Shown here: positions 37,136 to 44,605 of the stretch, in pieces
Position numbering within the stretch: the stretch's first letter is position 1
Layout: each line of letters opens with the position of its first letter
DNA from: Acidobacteriota bacterium
GTDB lineage: Bacteria; Acidobacteriota; Terriglobia; 2-12-FULL-54-10
Assembly (NCBI GenBank): GCA_009691245.1
Contig: SHUM01000008.1
Span: 1-64,000 of the forward strand
Length of the DNA stretch: 64,000 bases
Direction: 5' to 3'
Program-made: the position numbers and the translations under genes
The notes under the pieces: generated by a model
Seen by the model: only the letters and a program-made list of their open reading frames with translations
What the model was told of the DNA's origin: nothing
Databases searched by the model: none

Positions 37136-37723
37136 ATGCGAAAGTCGTCAATCAACTTAGCACGACTGGTGGGACTTCTTCTCCTGGCGGTGTATCCCGC
37201 ATCAAGTCTTTTGGCGCAGCAGCCGCAAGCGGGAGAGCCGGATAAAGTAAAGCCGGTAACGTTGCGTATCGGTGTGCCCAACAAGCAGAGCGAACGCGAT
37301 GTGGTATTTTCGCTGATCGTGGAGACCTCGGGCGCGGCGTCGGTGGGACGCATTCGCGCGGAACTCGAGCTGAGCGCGATGGACGGCTGGAGCTTTCGCA
37401 ACATTGAGCAGACGCGCGGGCTGAACCTGCGCAGCACGGCGAAGAAGCGTAATCAGGGCGCGGGCACGCTGGTGATTGACTGGGATATCTCGGCCGAAGG
37501 CAATGAGTTGCCCACCGGCCACGTGGCGTTGCTCCGTGTTCAGGCGGACAAGAACAGCAAGTCGCCGGGACCGGCCTCGGATAACCCGCCGACGCTGGTG
37601 GTGCGCAAGATGTCCTGGGGGTTGGCTGAATTTGAAAAGCCGCCGGAGGGGTTGCCGCAACTGGAAACGCCGGACAACCTCACCGGCAATCCAGACGTCT
37701 CCTGCTTCTTCTTCACTCACTAA
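37136..37723 (+). CDS. Secreted protein of unknown function
   Basis: 195 residues. A signal peptide MRKSSINLARLVGLLLLAVYPASSLLAQ is clear. The rest is beta-rich (PVTLRIGVPNKQSERDVVFSLIVETSGAASVGRIRAELELS; GTLVIDWDISAEGNELPTGHVALLRVQA), suggesting an immunoglobulin- or cohesin-like sandwich, but I cannot name a family. It ends in NPDVSCFFFTH, with a single cysteine. It is transcribed divergently from the YfhO gene (41 bases apart) and is followed by palindromic repeat copy 2. Confidence 0.7.
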   Translation: MRKSSINLARLVGLLLLAVYPASSLLAQQPQAGEPDKVKPVTLRIGVPNKQSERDVVFSLIVETSGAASVGRIRAELELSAMDGWSFRNIEQTRGLNLRSTAKKRNQGAGTLVIDWDISAEGNELPTGHVALLRVQADKNSKSPGPASDNPPTLVVRKMSWGLAEFEKPPEGLPQLETPDNLTGNPDVSCFFFTH

Positions 37724-37746
37724 TATGCTTATGCCGATGGTGTACC

Positions 37747-37840
37747 GCAAACAGAGCCGCGCCCGGGAGGGAGCGGTTAACTGGCACAGGCTGGCGTGCT
37801 TGACGAGAAACCGCTCCCTCCCGGTCGCGGCTCTGTTTGC
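37747..37840. repeat. Long palindromic intergenic repeat, copy 2
   Basis: Arms 37747-37778 (starting GCAAACAGAGCCGCG) and 37809-37840 are 32 bases each with one mismatch, around a 30-base loop. The arm core matches copy 1 (4770-4851) closely while the loops are unrelated. The right arm ends exactly at the stop codon of the small minus-strand gene at 37841. Confidence 0.92.
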
Positions 37841-38017
37841 TCAGCGGCGGATCAGATACATGAACCACGCGCCGCCGACGATGACGGCGGAAAATATGCC
37901 GAACACCTGTAAGCCGTAGCGCAGCCGCTCGCGATCCGTACTCTTGCTGGTGACGCCGAAGACCACGCTGGTGGCGATGGCGAAAATCATGGCGGCGGTA
38001 AAGTGGGAACTGTTCAT
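37841..38017 (-). CDS. 58-residue two-helix membrane protein
   Basis: A short frame of 59 codons: it begins MNSSHFTAAMIFAIATSVVF, has a charged loop (KSTDRERLR), a second hydrophobic segment (YGLQVFGIFSAVIVGGAWFM) and ends YLIRR. Both hydrophobic stretches are of membrane-helix length, giving an in-in or out-out hairpin. It lies 30 bases after the DUF6677 gene as the last member of a minus-strand operon. I recognise no named family; its layout and position argue for a real gene. Confidence 0.72.
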   Translation of the reverse strand: MNSSHFTAAMIFAIATSVVFGVTSKSTDRERLRYGLQVFGIFSAVIVGGAWFMYLIRR

Positions 38018-38047
38018 CGAATCCTGCGCCTTCCTAATGGAAATTTC

Positions 38048-38449
38048 TTAGCTCTTCTTGCCCATGGCGATGTCGTAGGCGTCTAGAATCGCCAGCACGT
38101 TCAGCAGTCCGGCGACGATCAGAAACTTTGAACCGTAATCGGCGTGTGGCGCGGCCGTTATGGTTGAGGTGTAGCCGGAAAACTTCGCGCCGAAGTAAAA
38201 CAATCCCGCGCACAGATTCCCGAGAAATCCAAGTGTATCGACGGGATTGCCGCGCGCGGGCTCAAAGAAGCTGCCTGCATTGGCAAGGCCGAAAACAAAT
38301 AGTAGTCCAATTGAACCCAGTAGCAGTCCTCCACGGCCCCAGCGGCCTAGCAGGAAATGTCCGCCTCCGGGCAGCAACCATCCAGCCACCAGCGGGCCCA
38401 CGGGCAGCGCCGGCTTCGCTTCAGTGAGTACTTCCGCTTTCCTCGACAT
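38048..38449 (-). CDS. DUF6677-like small membrane protein
   Basis: About 133 residues with three to four membrane segments (VGPLVAGWLLPGGGHFLLGRWGRGGLLLGSIGLLFVFGL; LGFLGNLCAGLFYFGA; FLIVAGLLNVLAILDAYDIAMG). The GWLLPGGGHFLLGRWGRG motif resembles TM2/DUF6677 proteins. The start at 38449 has GGGAG five bases upstream; in-frame ATG 38461 and TTG 38476 are alternatives. It directly follows the M24 peptidase gene. Function unknown. Confidence 0.77.
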   Translation of the reverse strand: MSRKAEVLTEAKPALPVGPLVAGWLLPGGGHFLLGRWGRGGLLLGSIGLLFVFGLANAGSFFEPARGNPVDTLGFLGNLCAGLFYFGAKFSGYTSTITAAPHADYGSKFLIVAGLLNVLAILDAYDIAMGKKS

Positions 38450-38477
38450 TAGGGCTCCCATCTTCGCACCGGTCAAC

Positions 38478-39659
38478 TCACGGCTCGATACAAATCCTCA
38501 CGATCTCATTTTGCACCGCGCCAGTGATGCGCGCCGCGCGCGGCTCCACGTAAACATCCAGTTCACTGCGTACGCCGAACTCGGGCAGGTAGATACCAGG
38601 CTCGATCGAAAAGCAGGTTCCGGGGATGACAGGACGTTCGTCGTGCGTCTCCAGATCATCCATGTTGGCGCCGTTGGCATGCACCGACTGGCCGATGGAG
38701 TGTCCCGTGCGATGCACGAAATAGTCGCCGTACCCGGCTGCCTCGATCACCGAACGCGCGGCCCGATCCACTTCATAGCCGCGAATCACTTGCCCCGCTC
38801 GCATGGCTTCATCGACCGCCGCGACCGCCGCGTCGCGCGCCTGCCGCACGATGGCGAAAACAGTTTCAATCTGCTCGGGCGGCTGCGGGCCGGCAAATCC
38901 GGTCCAAGTAACATCATAGTAGACTGCGCCGGGCTTGTCACATTTCGCCCAGACGTCCAGCAGCACAAAATCCCCTGCGCGAATCGAGCTTGACCCAGCG
39001 GCCTGCGGCGCGTAGTGCGGAATGCCGGAGTGCGCGTTGGCGGCGACGATGGGCGGTGAATCGGAGACCAGGCCGTGTCGCGCCAGCCGCTCGGCCATCC
39101 ATTGCTGGGCTTGGTGTTCGGTGAAGGCCCCATCCCGCGTGATACTCTTGCCAATCTTCGCGAAAGTTTCCCGAACGATCTGGTCGACGGCGCGGCCTGC
39201 CTCGAGATGCAACTCCAGCGCCGCCGCCGACCACCGCGAATCGCAGCGCTGGACCAGGTTCCCCGAGCTGATCACTTCATGGCCGAAGCTGCGAACCAAC
39301 TCCACCGTCCCCGCATCGGCCATGGATACCGACGGCAGTTGATTGAGCGGTGAGTATTGCATGGCGATCGTTCCGTAAGGCGCGAGCATCTCCCGCAGAC
39401 GCTCCTGCAACTCCACCCAACCACGATAGACGCGCACCGTCCCGGGCAGCGCGGCAAGCTGATCGCTCTCGATGCGATGCAGCAGCTTCACGGGCGCGCC
39501 CTCCGCGGGCACCAGATAATACCAGCGCCGCGTCATCCAATCGCCCTTGGGCAGATCCAGCAGCGTGCGCGCCACGTGGTCGCGGCGATGAAAATCGCAG
39601 AACAGCCACGCGGGAATGCCTTCGTCGCGCAGCGCCAGCTGGATTGCTTCCATGTTCAT
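38478..39659 (-). CDS. M24-family metallopeptidase (Xaa-Pro aminopeptidase-like)
   Basis: Pita-bread-fold peptidase likely to remove N-terminal residues before proline. N-terminal creatinase-like domain (residues 1-150, AWLFCDFHRRDHVARTLLDLP) and C-terminal M24 domain with the metal ligands in FVLLDVWAKCDKPGAVYYDVTWTGF (Asp...Asp), HRTGHSIGQSVH (His) and CFSIEPGIYLPEFGVRSELDVYV (two Glu). The first aspartate lies in an unusual DVWAK context. Length 393 aa. ATG 39659 overlaps the TGA of the DUF167 gene (ATGA). Confidence 0.9.
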   Translation of the reverse strand: MNMEAIQLALRDEGIPAWLFCDFHRRDHVARTLLDLPKGDWMTRRWYYLVPAEGAPVKLLHRIESDQLAALPGTVRVYRGWVELQERLREMLAPYGTIAMQYSPLNQLPSVSMADAGTVELVRSFGHEVISSGNLVQRCDSRWSAAALELHLEAGRAVDQIVRETFAKIGKSITRDGAFTEHQAQQWMAERLARHGLVSDSPPIVAANAHSGIPHYAPQAAGSSSIRAGDFVLLDVWAKCDKPGAVYYDVTWTGFAGPQPPEQIETVFAIVRQARDAAVAAVDEAMRAGQVIRGYEVDRAARSVIEAAGYGDYFVHRTGHSIGQSVHANGANMDDLETHDERPVIPGTCFSIEPGIYLPEFGVRSELDVYVEPRAARITGAVQNEIVRICIEP

Positions 39660-39988
39660 CTTTGCCTGTTCCCTCGATTGGACTCCGCCGCCGCGCGCTG
39701 AGTTGGCTGAACGTTCGCCGTTGTCTCGGAAATTCCGGCGAGCGTGCGCACGTCCGCCTCGCTGATGCTCTCGAGCGCAATCACTTTCTGCCGCGCCGTG
39801 TGTCCCGACACGATGCGCACCCGCGAACGCGCAATGCCCAGGCCGCGCGCGAAGAATTCAATGCAGGCCTCGTTGGCTTTGCCGTCCACAGGAGGGGCGG
39901 TGAGGAATAATTTCCACTCATCCGGCTGCCAGGGCTTCAGAGCGTTGCGGGTGGCGCGCGGCTGGACGCGCACGCGAAGGTTCATCAC
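39656..39988 (-). CDS. DUF167 (YggU-family) protein
   Basis: Small conserved protein of unknown biochemical role. Signature LRVRVQPRATRNAL, LFLTAPPVDGKANEACIEFFAR and VRIVSGHTARQKVIAL are all present in the first 75 residues; the C-terminal 35 residues are a polar extension. Overlaps its neighbours by 4 bases on each side (ATGA), as in other genomes where YggU and YggS lie together. Confidence 0.92.
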   Translation of the reverse strand: MMNLRVRVQPRATRNALKPWQPDEWKLFLTAPPVDGKANEACIEFFARGLGIARSRVRIVSGHTARQKVIALESISEADVRTLAGISETTANVQPTQRAAAESNRGNRQR

Positions 39989-40731
39989 TTTGCTCCGGCC
40001 CCATCTCCGTCGCGTTTCGTGCGCGGGCCAAAAATCGCGGTGCCGATGCGCACCATGGTCGCGCCTTCTTCGATGGCAATGGGGAAGTCATGGCTCATTC
40101 CCATGGAGAGCTCCTGCACCCAGGCGTGGCCCTCGGCGCGCAGGCGATCACGCAACTCGCGCAACTTTCGGAAGAAGGGTCGCGAGGCTTCGGGATCATC
40201 CATGTACGGCGGGATCAGCATCAGTCCCTGCGGATCCAGATGATCGAGCGAACCAAGGATGGTGGCCAAGCGTGACGCGTCCGATTCTGCCGCGCCGGTT
40301 TTGCGATCTTCCTGCGCCAGCTCTTCGCCGAGCTTGATTTGCAGCAGGACTTTCAAGCGCTTGCCTTGCTGCGCCGCTGCCTCATTGAGTCGCCGCGCCA
40401 GGCGCTCACTGTCTATAGTCTGAATATAGTTAAAGCCGAGGGCCAGCGAAACTTTGTTTGATTGCAGGTGTCCGATCAGATGGAATTGCACGCCGGGCAG
40501 GGCACTGGCTAGATTGAGCACGGGGGCCTTCTCCTGAAACTCCTGAACACGATTTTCACCGAACTCGCACAGTCCGGCATCATAGGCAGCTCGGATGGCC
40601 TCGGCGGGAAACGTCTTGCTCACGGCGATCAGCCGCACCGCATCCGCATTGCGGCCCGAGCGATGGGCTGCAACCCGAATTGCTTCCAGTACTTCAGACG
40701 CGTTGGTGGCGATGTGTTCGGTGGTCAACAT
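39985..40731 (-). CDS. YggS-family PLP homeostasis protein (PLPBP)
   Basis: Single-domain alanine-racemase-like TIM barrel that binds pyridoxal phosphate and helps PLP homeostasis. VRLIAVSKTFPAEAI holds the PLP lysine; GENRVQEFQEK, FHLIGHLQSNKV, ELSMGMSHDFPIAIEEGATMVRIGTAIFG complete the family pattern. I start it at MLTTEHIATN (40731); in-frame starts up to 40764 exist. First gene of a five-gene minus-strand operon. Divergent from tmk, with 115 bases between that contain TATCATAAT. Confidence 0.94.
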   Translation of the reverse strand: MLTTEHIATNASEVLEAIRVAAHRSGRNADAVRLIAVSKTFPAEAIRAAYDAGLCEFGENRVQEFQEKAPVLNLASALPGVQFHLIGHLQSNKVSLALGFNYIQTIDSERLARRLNEAAAQQGKRLKVLLQIKLGEELAQEDRKTGAAESDASRLATILGSLDHLDPQGLMLIPPYMDDPEASRPFFRKLRELRDRLRAEGHAWVQELSMGMSHDFPIAIEEGATMVRIGTAIFGPRTKRDGDGAGAK

Positions 40732-40846
40732 ATACAAAAGTTCGCGTAACATTGATTTTAGCACTCTGGATCGAACGCGCGCGCTGTCCAGCCTTAACCA
40801 GATGGAAGTGCTATCATAATAGACACCCTAGCTATCGGACTACATC

Positions 40847-41494
40847 GTGAAACCTTCGGGCAAGTTCATCACATTGGAAGGAATTGACGGCTGCGGGAAG
40901 ACGACGCAGGCGGCGCTGCTGGCTGAGTATCTGGAGCAGCGCGGATATCCCGTGCGGCTAACGCGCGAACCGGGCGGCACCGCCGTGGGTTGTGAGGTCA
41001 GCAAATTGGTGCAGACTCCCGGGCCGGAGCAGCTCTCGCCATTGGTTGAGTTGACGCTGATGTTTGCGGCGCGCGTGCAACATATCGAGCACATTATTGC
41101 TCCGTCGCTGGCTCACGGCACGCACGTCATCTGCGACCGGTTCAGCGACTCGACCATCGCCTATCAGGGCTTCGGGCGCGGTATTCCGCTCGATACTATT
41201 GACCTGCTCGATCAACGCCTGTGCGGTGGGCTACGGCCCGGGCTTACGCTGGTGATCGACGTGGACGTCCCTGTCGCCGCGGCACGCACGTCGGGGCGAA
41301 ATCGCGGCGCTGGCGTCAGCGACACGCGCTTCGAGCAGGAAGGCCTCGATTTCTTTAGTCGGGTTCGCGGTGGCTACGTCGCCTTGTCCCAACAAGAGCC
41401 GAAGCGTGTGCTTTTCATCGACGGCTCAGGCAGCATCCAGGTGGTACACGCGGGGGTTCGATCCGCCGCCGAAGAATTTCTGCGATCTAGTTGA
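40847..41494 (+). CDS. tmk: Thymidylate kinase
   Basis: Phosphorylates dTMP to dTDP. P-loop LEGIDGCGKTTQAALLAEYL at residues 9-28, LTREPGGT, the DRFSDSTIAYQGFGRG (DRY/H-like) block and the LID region SGRNRGAGVSDTRFE. Starts with GTG 40847. Length 215 aa is normal. holB follows 70 bases downstream, the common tmk-holB order. Confidence 0.95.
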   Translation: MKPSGKFITLEGIDGCGKTTQAALLAEYLEQRGYPVRLTREPGGTAVGCEVSKLVQTPGPEQLSPLVELTLMFAARVQHIEHIIAPSLAHGTHVICDRFSDSTIAYQGFGRGIPLDTIDLLDQRLCGGLRPGLTLVIDVDVPVAAARTSGRNRGAGVSDTRFEQEGLDFFSRVRGGYVALSQQEPKRVLFIDGSGSIQVVHAGVRSAAEEFLRSS

Positions 41495-41564
41495 GGCGAG
41501 AGTGCAGCGAAAATCAATCAGGAAGCAATAGGAGATTTGACAGTCCGCTTGGGCAGGCATTGTT

Positions 41565-42689
41565 ATGGGGTTTTCTGATTATCGTGGGAACTCGGAGGTG
41601 GTGGCGGCGCTGCGCGGGATGCTGGCGCGTGATCGCCTGCCGCACTCACTTATTTTTGCAGGTCCGTCAGGCGTTGGAAAATACACGCTGGCGTTGATGC
41701 TGGCTCGCGCGATTCATTGCGTGGACAACGCTGGCCTGGCGGGCAGTGCCGGCCCGCAGGATTTCTGCGGCCACTGCTTCAACTGCCGGTTGCTGGATGC
41801 CGTCGGCGACCGTCGCGCCGCCGTGGCTCATGCCGAGCAGGAGCGTGAAGCGCTCTCCAAGCGTCCGCGGGAAATTCCGCTGATCATTCAGCCACACCCC
41901 GACGTCACAATCTTCGCGCCGAATGGCCCGCTTAGACTGTTTCAAATCGAGCAGGCGCGGCACCTGAAGCAATCGCTCGAATTTGTCGCCACCGGCAGGC
42001 AGCGACGCATTTTCATTCTTCCTGAAGCGGATCGCATGGACGCGGCGGCGGCAAACTCGCTGCTCAAGTCGCTGGAGGAGCCGCCTGCGGATACCGTGCT
42101 GATCCTGACCACCGCGAGCGATGCGGCGTTGCTGCCCACCATCCGTTCGCGCTGCGTGCCGCTATGGTTCAGCCCGGTCAGTACTGCCGAAATCGTCACA
42201 TTTCTGAATGAGCGCGGCGTGGGTGAGAACCAGAAAGAGCGCGAGTGGCGGGCCGCTGTAACGGGAGGATCGCCGGGATCTGCGTTGCGTCTGGACCGCG
42301 AGCGTTACCTCATTCAGCGTGATGCCCTGTTGTCATTGTTGGCCGCTGGCGCAACCGGGCCGAACTTCGCGGAGCTGCTGACGCAGGCGCAGAAGCTCTC
42401 TGGCAAGGATGAGTCACTTGAAAAACTTCTCGAAATTCTATATATTTTGTTTCAGGATATCCTGCATATCGAATCAAAGGCTAACGGGGAACCGCTTCGC
42501 AATTCGGACCGGCCGAAAACTCTAGTGCAGGTGGCTCATGCTCTGGGCGTGGAAGGGCTGCGTAGGGCGGCTGCCAACCTGGATATGATCGAGCGAAACT
42601 TGCGGCGAAATGTTCCAGCGCGGCTTTCACTGGAAGCCCTCGCGCTTGGGCTTGCGGAGGCTGGCACACCGTCCCGCCGGATATCTTGA
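41565..42689 (+). CDS. holB: DNA polymerase III delta-prime subunit (HolB)
   Basis: Clamp-loader AAA+ subunit. N-terminal FSDYRGNSEVVAALRGMLARDRLPHSLIFAGPSGVGKYTLALMLARAI includes a P-loop; a zinc module with CGHCFNC is at about residues 68-74. LFQIEQARHLKQSLEFVATGRQRRIFILPEADRM is the Walker B area, then AANSLLKSLEEPPADTVLILTT and RSRC sensor 1. Length 374 aa is slightly long. Start ATG 41565. Confidence 0.92.
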   Translation: MGFSDYRGNSEVVAALRGMLARDRLPHSLIFAGPSGVGKYTLALMLARAIHCVDNAGLAGSAGPQDFCGHCFNCRLLDAVGDRRAAVAHAEQEREALSKRPREIPLIIQPHPDVTIFAPNGPLRLFQIEQARHLKQSLEFVATGRQRRIFILPEADRMDAAAANSLLKSLEEPPADTVLILTTASDAALLPTIRSRCVPLWFSPVSTAEIVTFLNERGVGENQKEREWRAAVTGGSPGSALRLDRERYLIQRDALLSLLAAGATGPNFAELLTQAQKLSGKDESLEKLLEILYILFQDILHIESKANGEPLRNSDRPKTLVQVAHALGVEGLRRAAANLDMIERNLRRNVPARLSLEALALGLAEAGTPSRRIS

Positions 42690-42800
42690 AGGCCCACAAC
42701 TAATCGGGCCGCAAACTACTTTTGGAGACCGAGCTGATTTCGGATCTTGTGAAAGCCCTTGTGGCTTTCAGGCAAATAGGAACTTTTTGAGGTGAATAAA

Positions 42801-43232
42801 ATGACACGATATCCAGTCCCTCCCACGGGAACCAGAGAGTTGTCCCGGGAGATGCCCCGTGACAACGATGATTCACGCGAGCCACGCCGGGGACCGGCCT
42901 GGGATGAGATGAGCGGCAACCGCAAGCTGATACGTCCGTCGCTGACCGATATCAACAGGGAACCGGCAGGCAATCGTGATTCGGGTGGCAGCCGCCAAGC
43001 CCGCAAGCGTCCCGTGCCTTCGGACTCCACCAACGCCGAGAATTTTTATTACGTCAAGCAGATGCAGTCCAAGACGCCTATGGTGATCGTTCTCACCGAT
43101 GGCGAAATCTTGCATGGCGTAATCGAATGGTATGATCGCGCCTGCATCAAGGTACACCGCACGGGCGAACCCAATCTGCTTCTTTACAAAACCAGCATCA
43201 AGTATCTCTATAAGAAAAATGAAGGAGACTAG
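42801..43232 (+). CDS. Divergent Hfq-like (Sm-fold) protein with N-terminal extension
   Basis: Probable RNA-binding Sm-fold protein. Residues about 80-140 align with Hfq: AENFYYVKQMQSKTPMVIVLTDGEILHGVIEWYDRACIKV corresponds to helix 1 plus Sm1 (Hfq: QxxFLNQ...PVTIYLVNGxxLxGxIxxFD). The Sm2 motif, YKHAIST in Hfq, reads YKTSIKYLYKK. The distal-face and rim residues differ as well. Residues 1-78 are a hydrophilic, Arg/Pro/Asp-rich extension, probably disordered. ATG 42801 follows GAGGTG; a GTG nine bases earlier is possible. It follows holB by 111 bases and overlaps the convergent thioesterase gene by 4 bases. Confidence 0.82.
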   Translation: MTRYPVPPTGTRELSREMPRDNDDSREPRRGPAWDEMSGNRKLIRPSLTDINREPAGNRDSGGSRQARKRPVPSDSTNAENFYYVKQMQSKTPMVIVLTDGEILHGVIEWYDRACIKVHRTGEPNLLLYKTSIKYLYKKNEGD

Positions 43233-43801
43233 CGGGGGCCCCGTTTCTCGCGCTGGTTCAGCTTATTTTTCTTTGCGAGGCTATCCGCGAGCCGCCGTTC
43301 ACGGCGCTGGCCCGCTTCGCGAAAGCGGCGCTTTTCGTCGTCGGTTTCAGTGATTACCGGTGGCACTTCGCGCGGGTTGCCATCATCGTCCACGGCGACA
43401 AACGTCAGATAGGCCGAGCTGGTGTGTTCGCGGGTTCGGTTATAAACCCCTTCTCGATATACCTTAACGCCCACCTCCATTGATGTCCTGAAGGCGCGGT
43501 TCACCGACGCCCTCAAGATAATGATCTCTCCCACGCGGATAGGAACTCGGAAGTCCATGTGATCCATGGATGCCGTAACGACATAGGAGCCGGAGTGCCG
43601 GCCGGCGGCGATGGCTGCCACGATGTCCACCTGATGCATGACCATGCCGCCGAGGATGTTGCCCATGGGGTTGCCGTCGTTGGGCAGCACCATTTGGGTA
43701 ATCTCGGACTGCGACTCGCGCACCGGCTTGGGATCCAGTGTTCTTGCGTGTGTCACGCTCACGTGTCGCGCCGCATCCCATTTTGATTTTCCCGTCATCA
43801 T
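43229..43801 (-). CDS. Acyl-CoA thioesterase (hotdog fold, YciA/ACOT-like)
   Basis: Hydrolyses acyl-CoA. LPNDGNPMGNILGGMVMHQVDIVAAIAAGRHSG is the hotdog helix with catalytic region; VVTASMDHMDFRVPIRVGEIIILRASVNRAFRTSMEVGVKV forms the sheet, followed by SSAYLTFVAVDDDGNPREVP. The last 35 residues are Arg/Lys-rich, an unusual basic tail. Length 190 aa. Its ATG overlaps the stop of the upstream DinB-like gene. Confidence 0.92.
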   Translation of the reverse strand: MMTGKSKWDAARHVSVTHARTLDPKPVRESQSEITQMVLPNDGNPMGNILGGMVMHQVDIVAAIAAGRHSGSYVVTASMDHMDFRVPIRVGEIIILRASVNRAFRTSMEVGVKVYREGVYNRTREHTSSAYLTFVAVDDDGNPREVPPVITETDDEKRRFREAGQRRERRLADSLAKKNKLNQREKRGPR

Positions 43802-44343
43802 TTCCTCTCTGCGGCAAACTTTTCCTGCATCATTTGATTATATTCTCTCGATTTGCCTCGCGGCACGCTTAACGTTGTCCAGTTTTCTCCGACGAAATGC
43901 TTGGCCAGCATCACCATCTGGCCGACATGGCCGGCGTGGTGGTTCAACTGGCGCAGCACGGAGCGGCGCACGGTGTGCGGCTCGCCTCGGATAGTGATGG
44001 TGCGGTCGAGGTCGGCCACGCCGAGCTTGCCGAGTTCGGCGGACAGAAACTCCCAGGAGTCCGCCAAATCCTTGCGCAATCGCTGGGGCGTGTCCGCATC
44101 GTTGGCGATAAATTCGGCGTCGCGGTCGCGATCCGGTTTGTCGCCATCAGTGGTGAGGAAATCCGTCCAGCGCGAGCGGATGTTGCCCGCCAGATGCTTC
44201 ATGATCTCCGCCAGCGAATTGGTTCCCGGATCGAGCTTGCGATAAAGGTCCTGTTCGGAGACCTGTGCCAGCGCGCCATCGGCATTGCGGCGCATTTTCT
44301 CAAATTCACGAAGGCAATCGTTCAGGAATTCGCTTTTCGGCAT
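43798..44343 (-). CDS. DinB-like (DUF1572) protein
   Basis: Four-helix-bundle putative metalloenzyme. The metal-site histidines appear as SLAEIMKHLAGNIRSRWTDFLTTDGD (first His) and LRQLNHHAGHVGQMVMLAKH (later pair), as in DUF1572/DinB proteins. N-terminal FLNDCLREFEKMRRNADGALAQV is typical. Length 181 aa. First of two genes with overlapping stop and start. Function of the family is mostly unknown; related members act in thiol-dependent metabolism. Confidence 0.88.
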   Translation of the reverse strand: MPKSEFLNDCLREFEKMRRNADGALAQVSEQDLYRKLDPGTNSLAEIMKHLAGNIRSRWTDFLTTDGDKPDRDRDAEFIANDADTPQRLRKDLADSWEFLSAELGKLGVADLDRTITIRGEPHTVRRSVLRQLNHHAGHVGQMVMLAKHFVGENWTTLSVPRGKSREYNQMMQEKFAAERK

Positions 44344-44605
44344 GGTTTAATTCCTTCGCTGATCGGATTAGCGGTGGGGCCTTTAGGTGACTCGCCACCT
44401 CATCTTGAAGAAGCGAGTATACACCGTTACCCCAGCAGGCTTGCCGGACGAAAAGACTTCAATGGAAATTTGCGCGGAAGTGCCCTCTTGGGTGTATATT
44501 GTGGAGCTATCCGGTAATTCATGGCAGTGACATCTGCAGGGACCGATTTGGCATCGAACTTTAAGGCGAGGCAGGCAAGGACAGTCTTTACTAAGGAGAA
44601 ATCTC

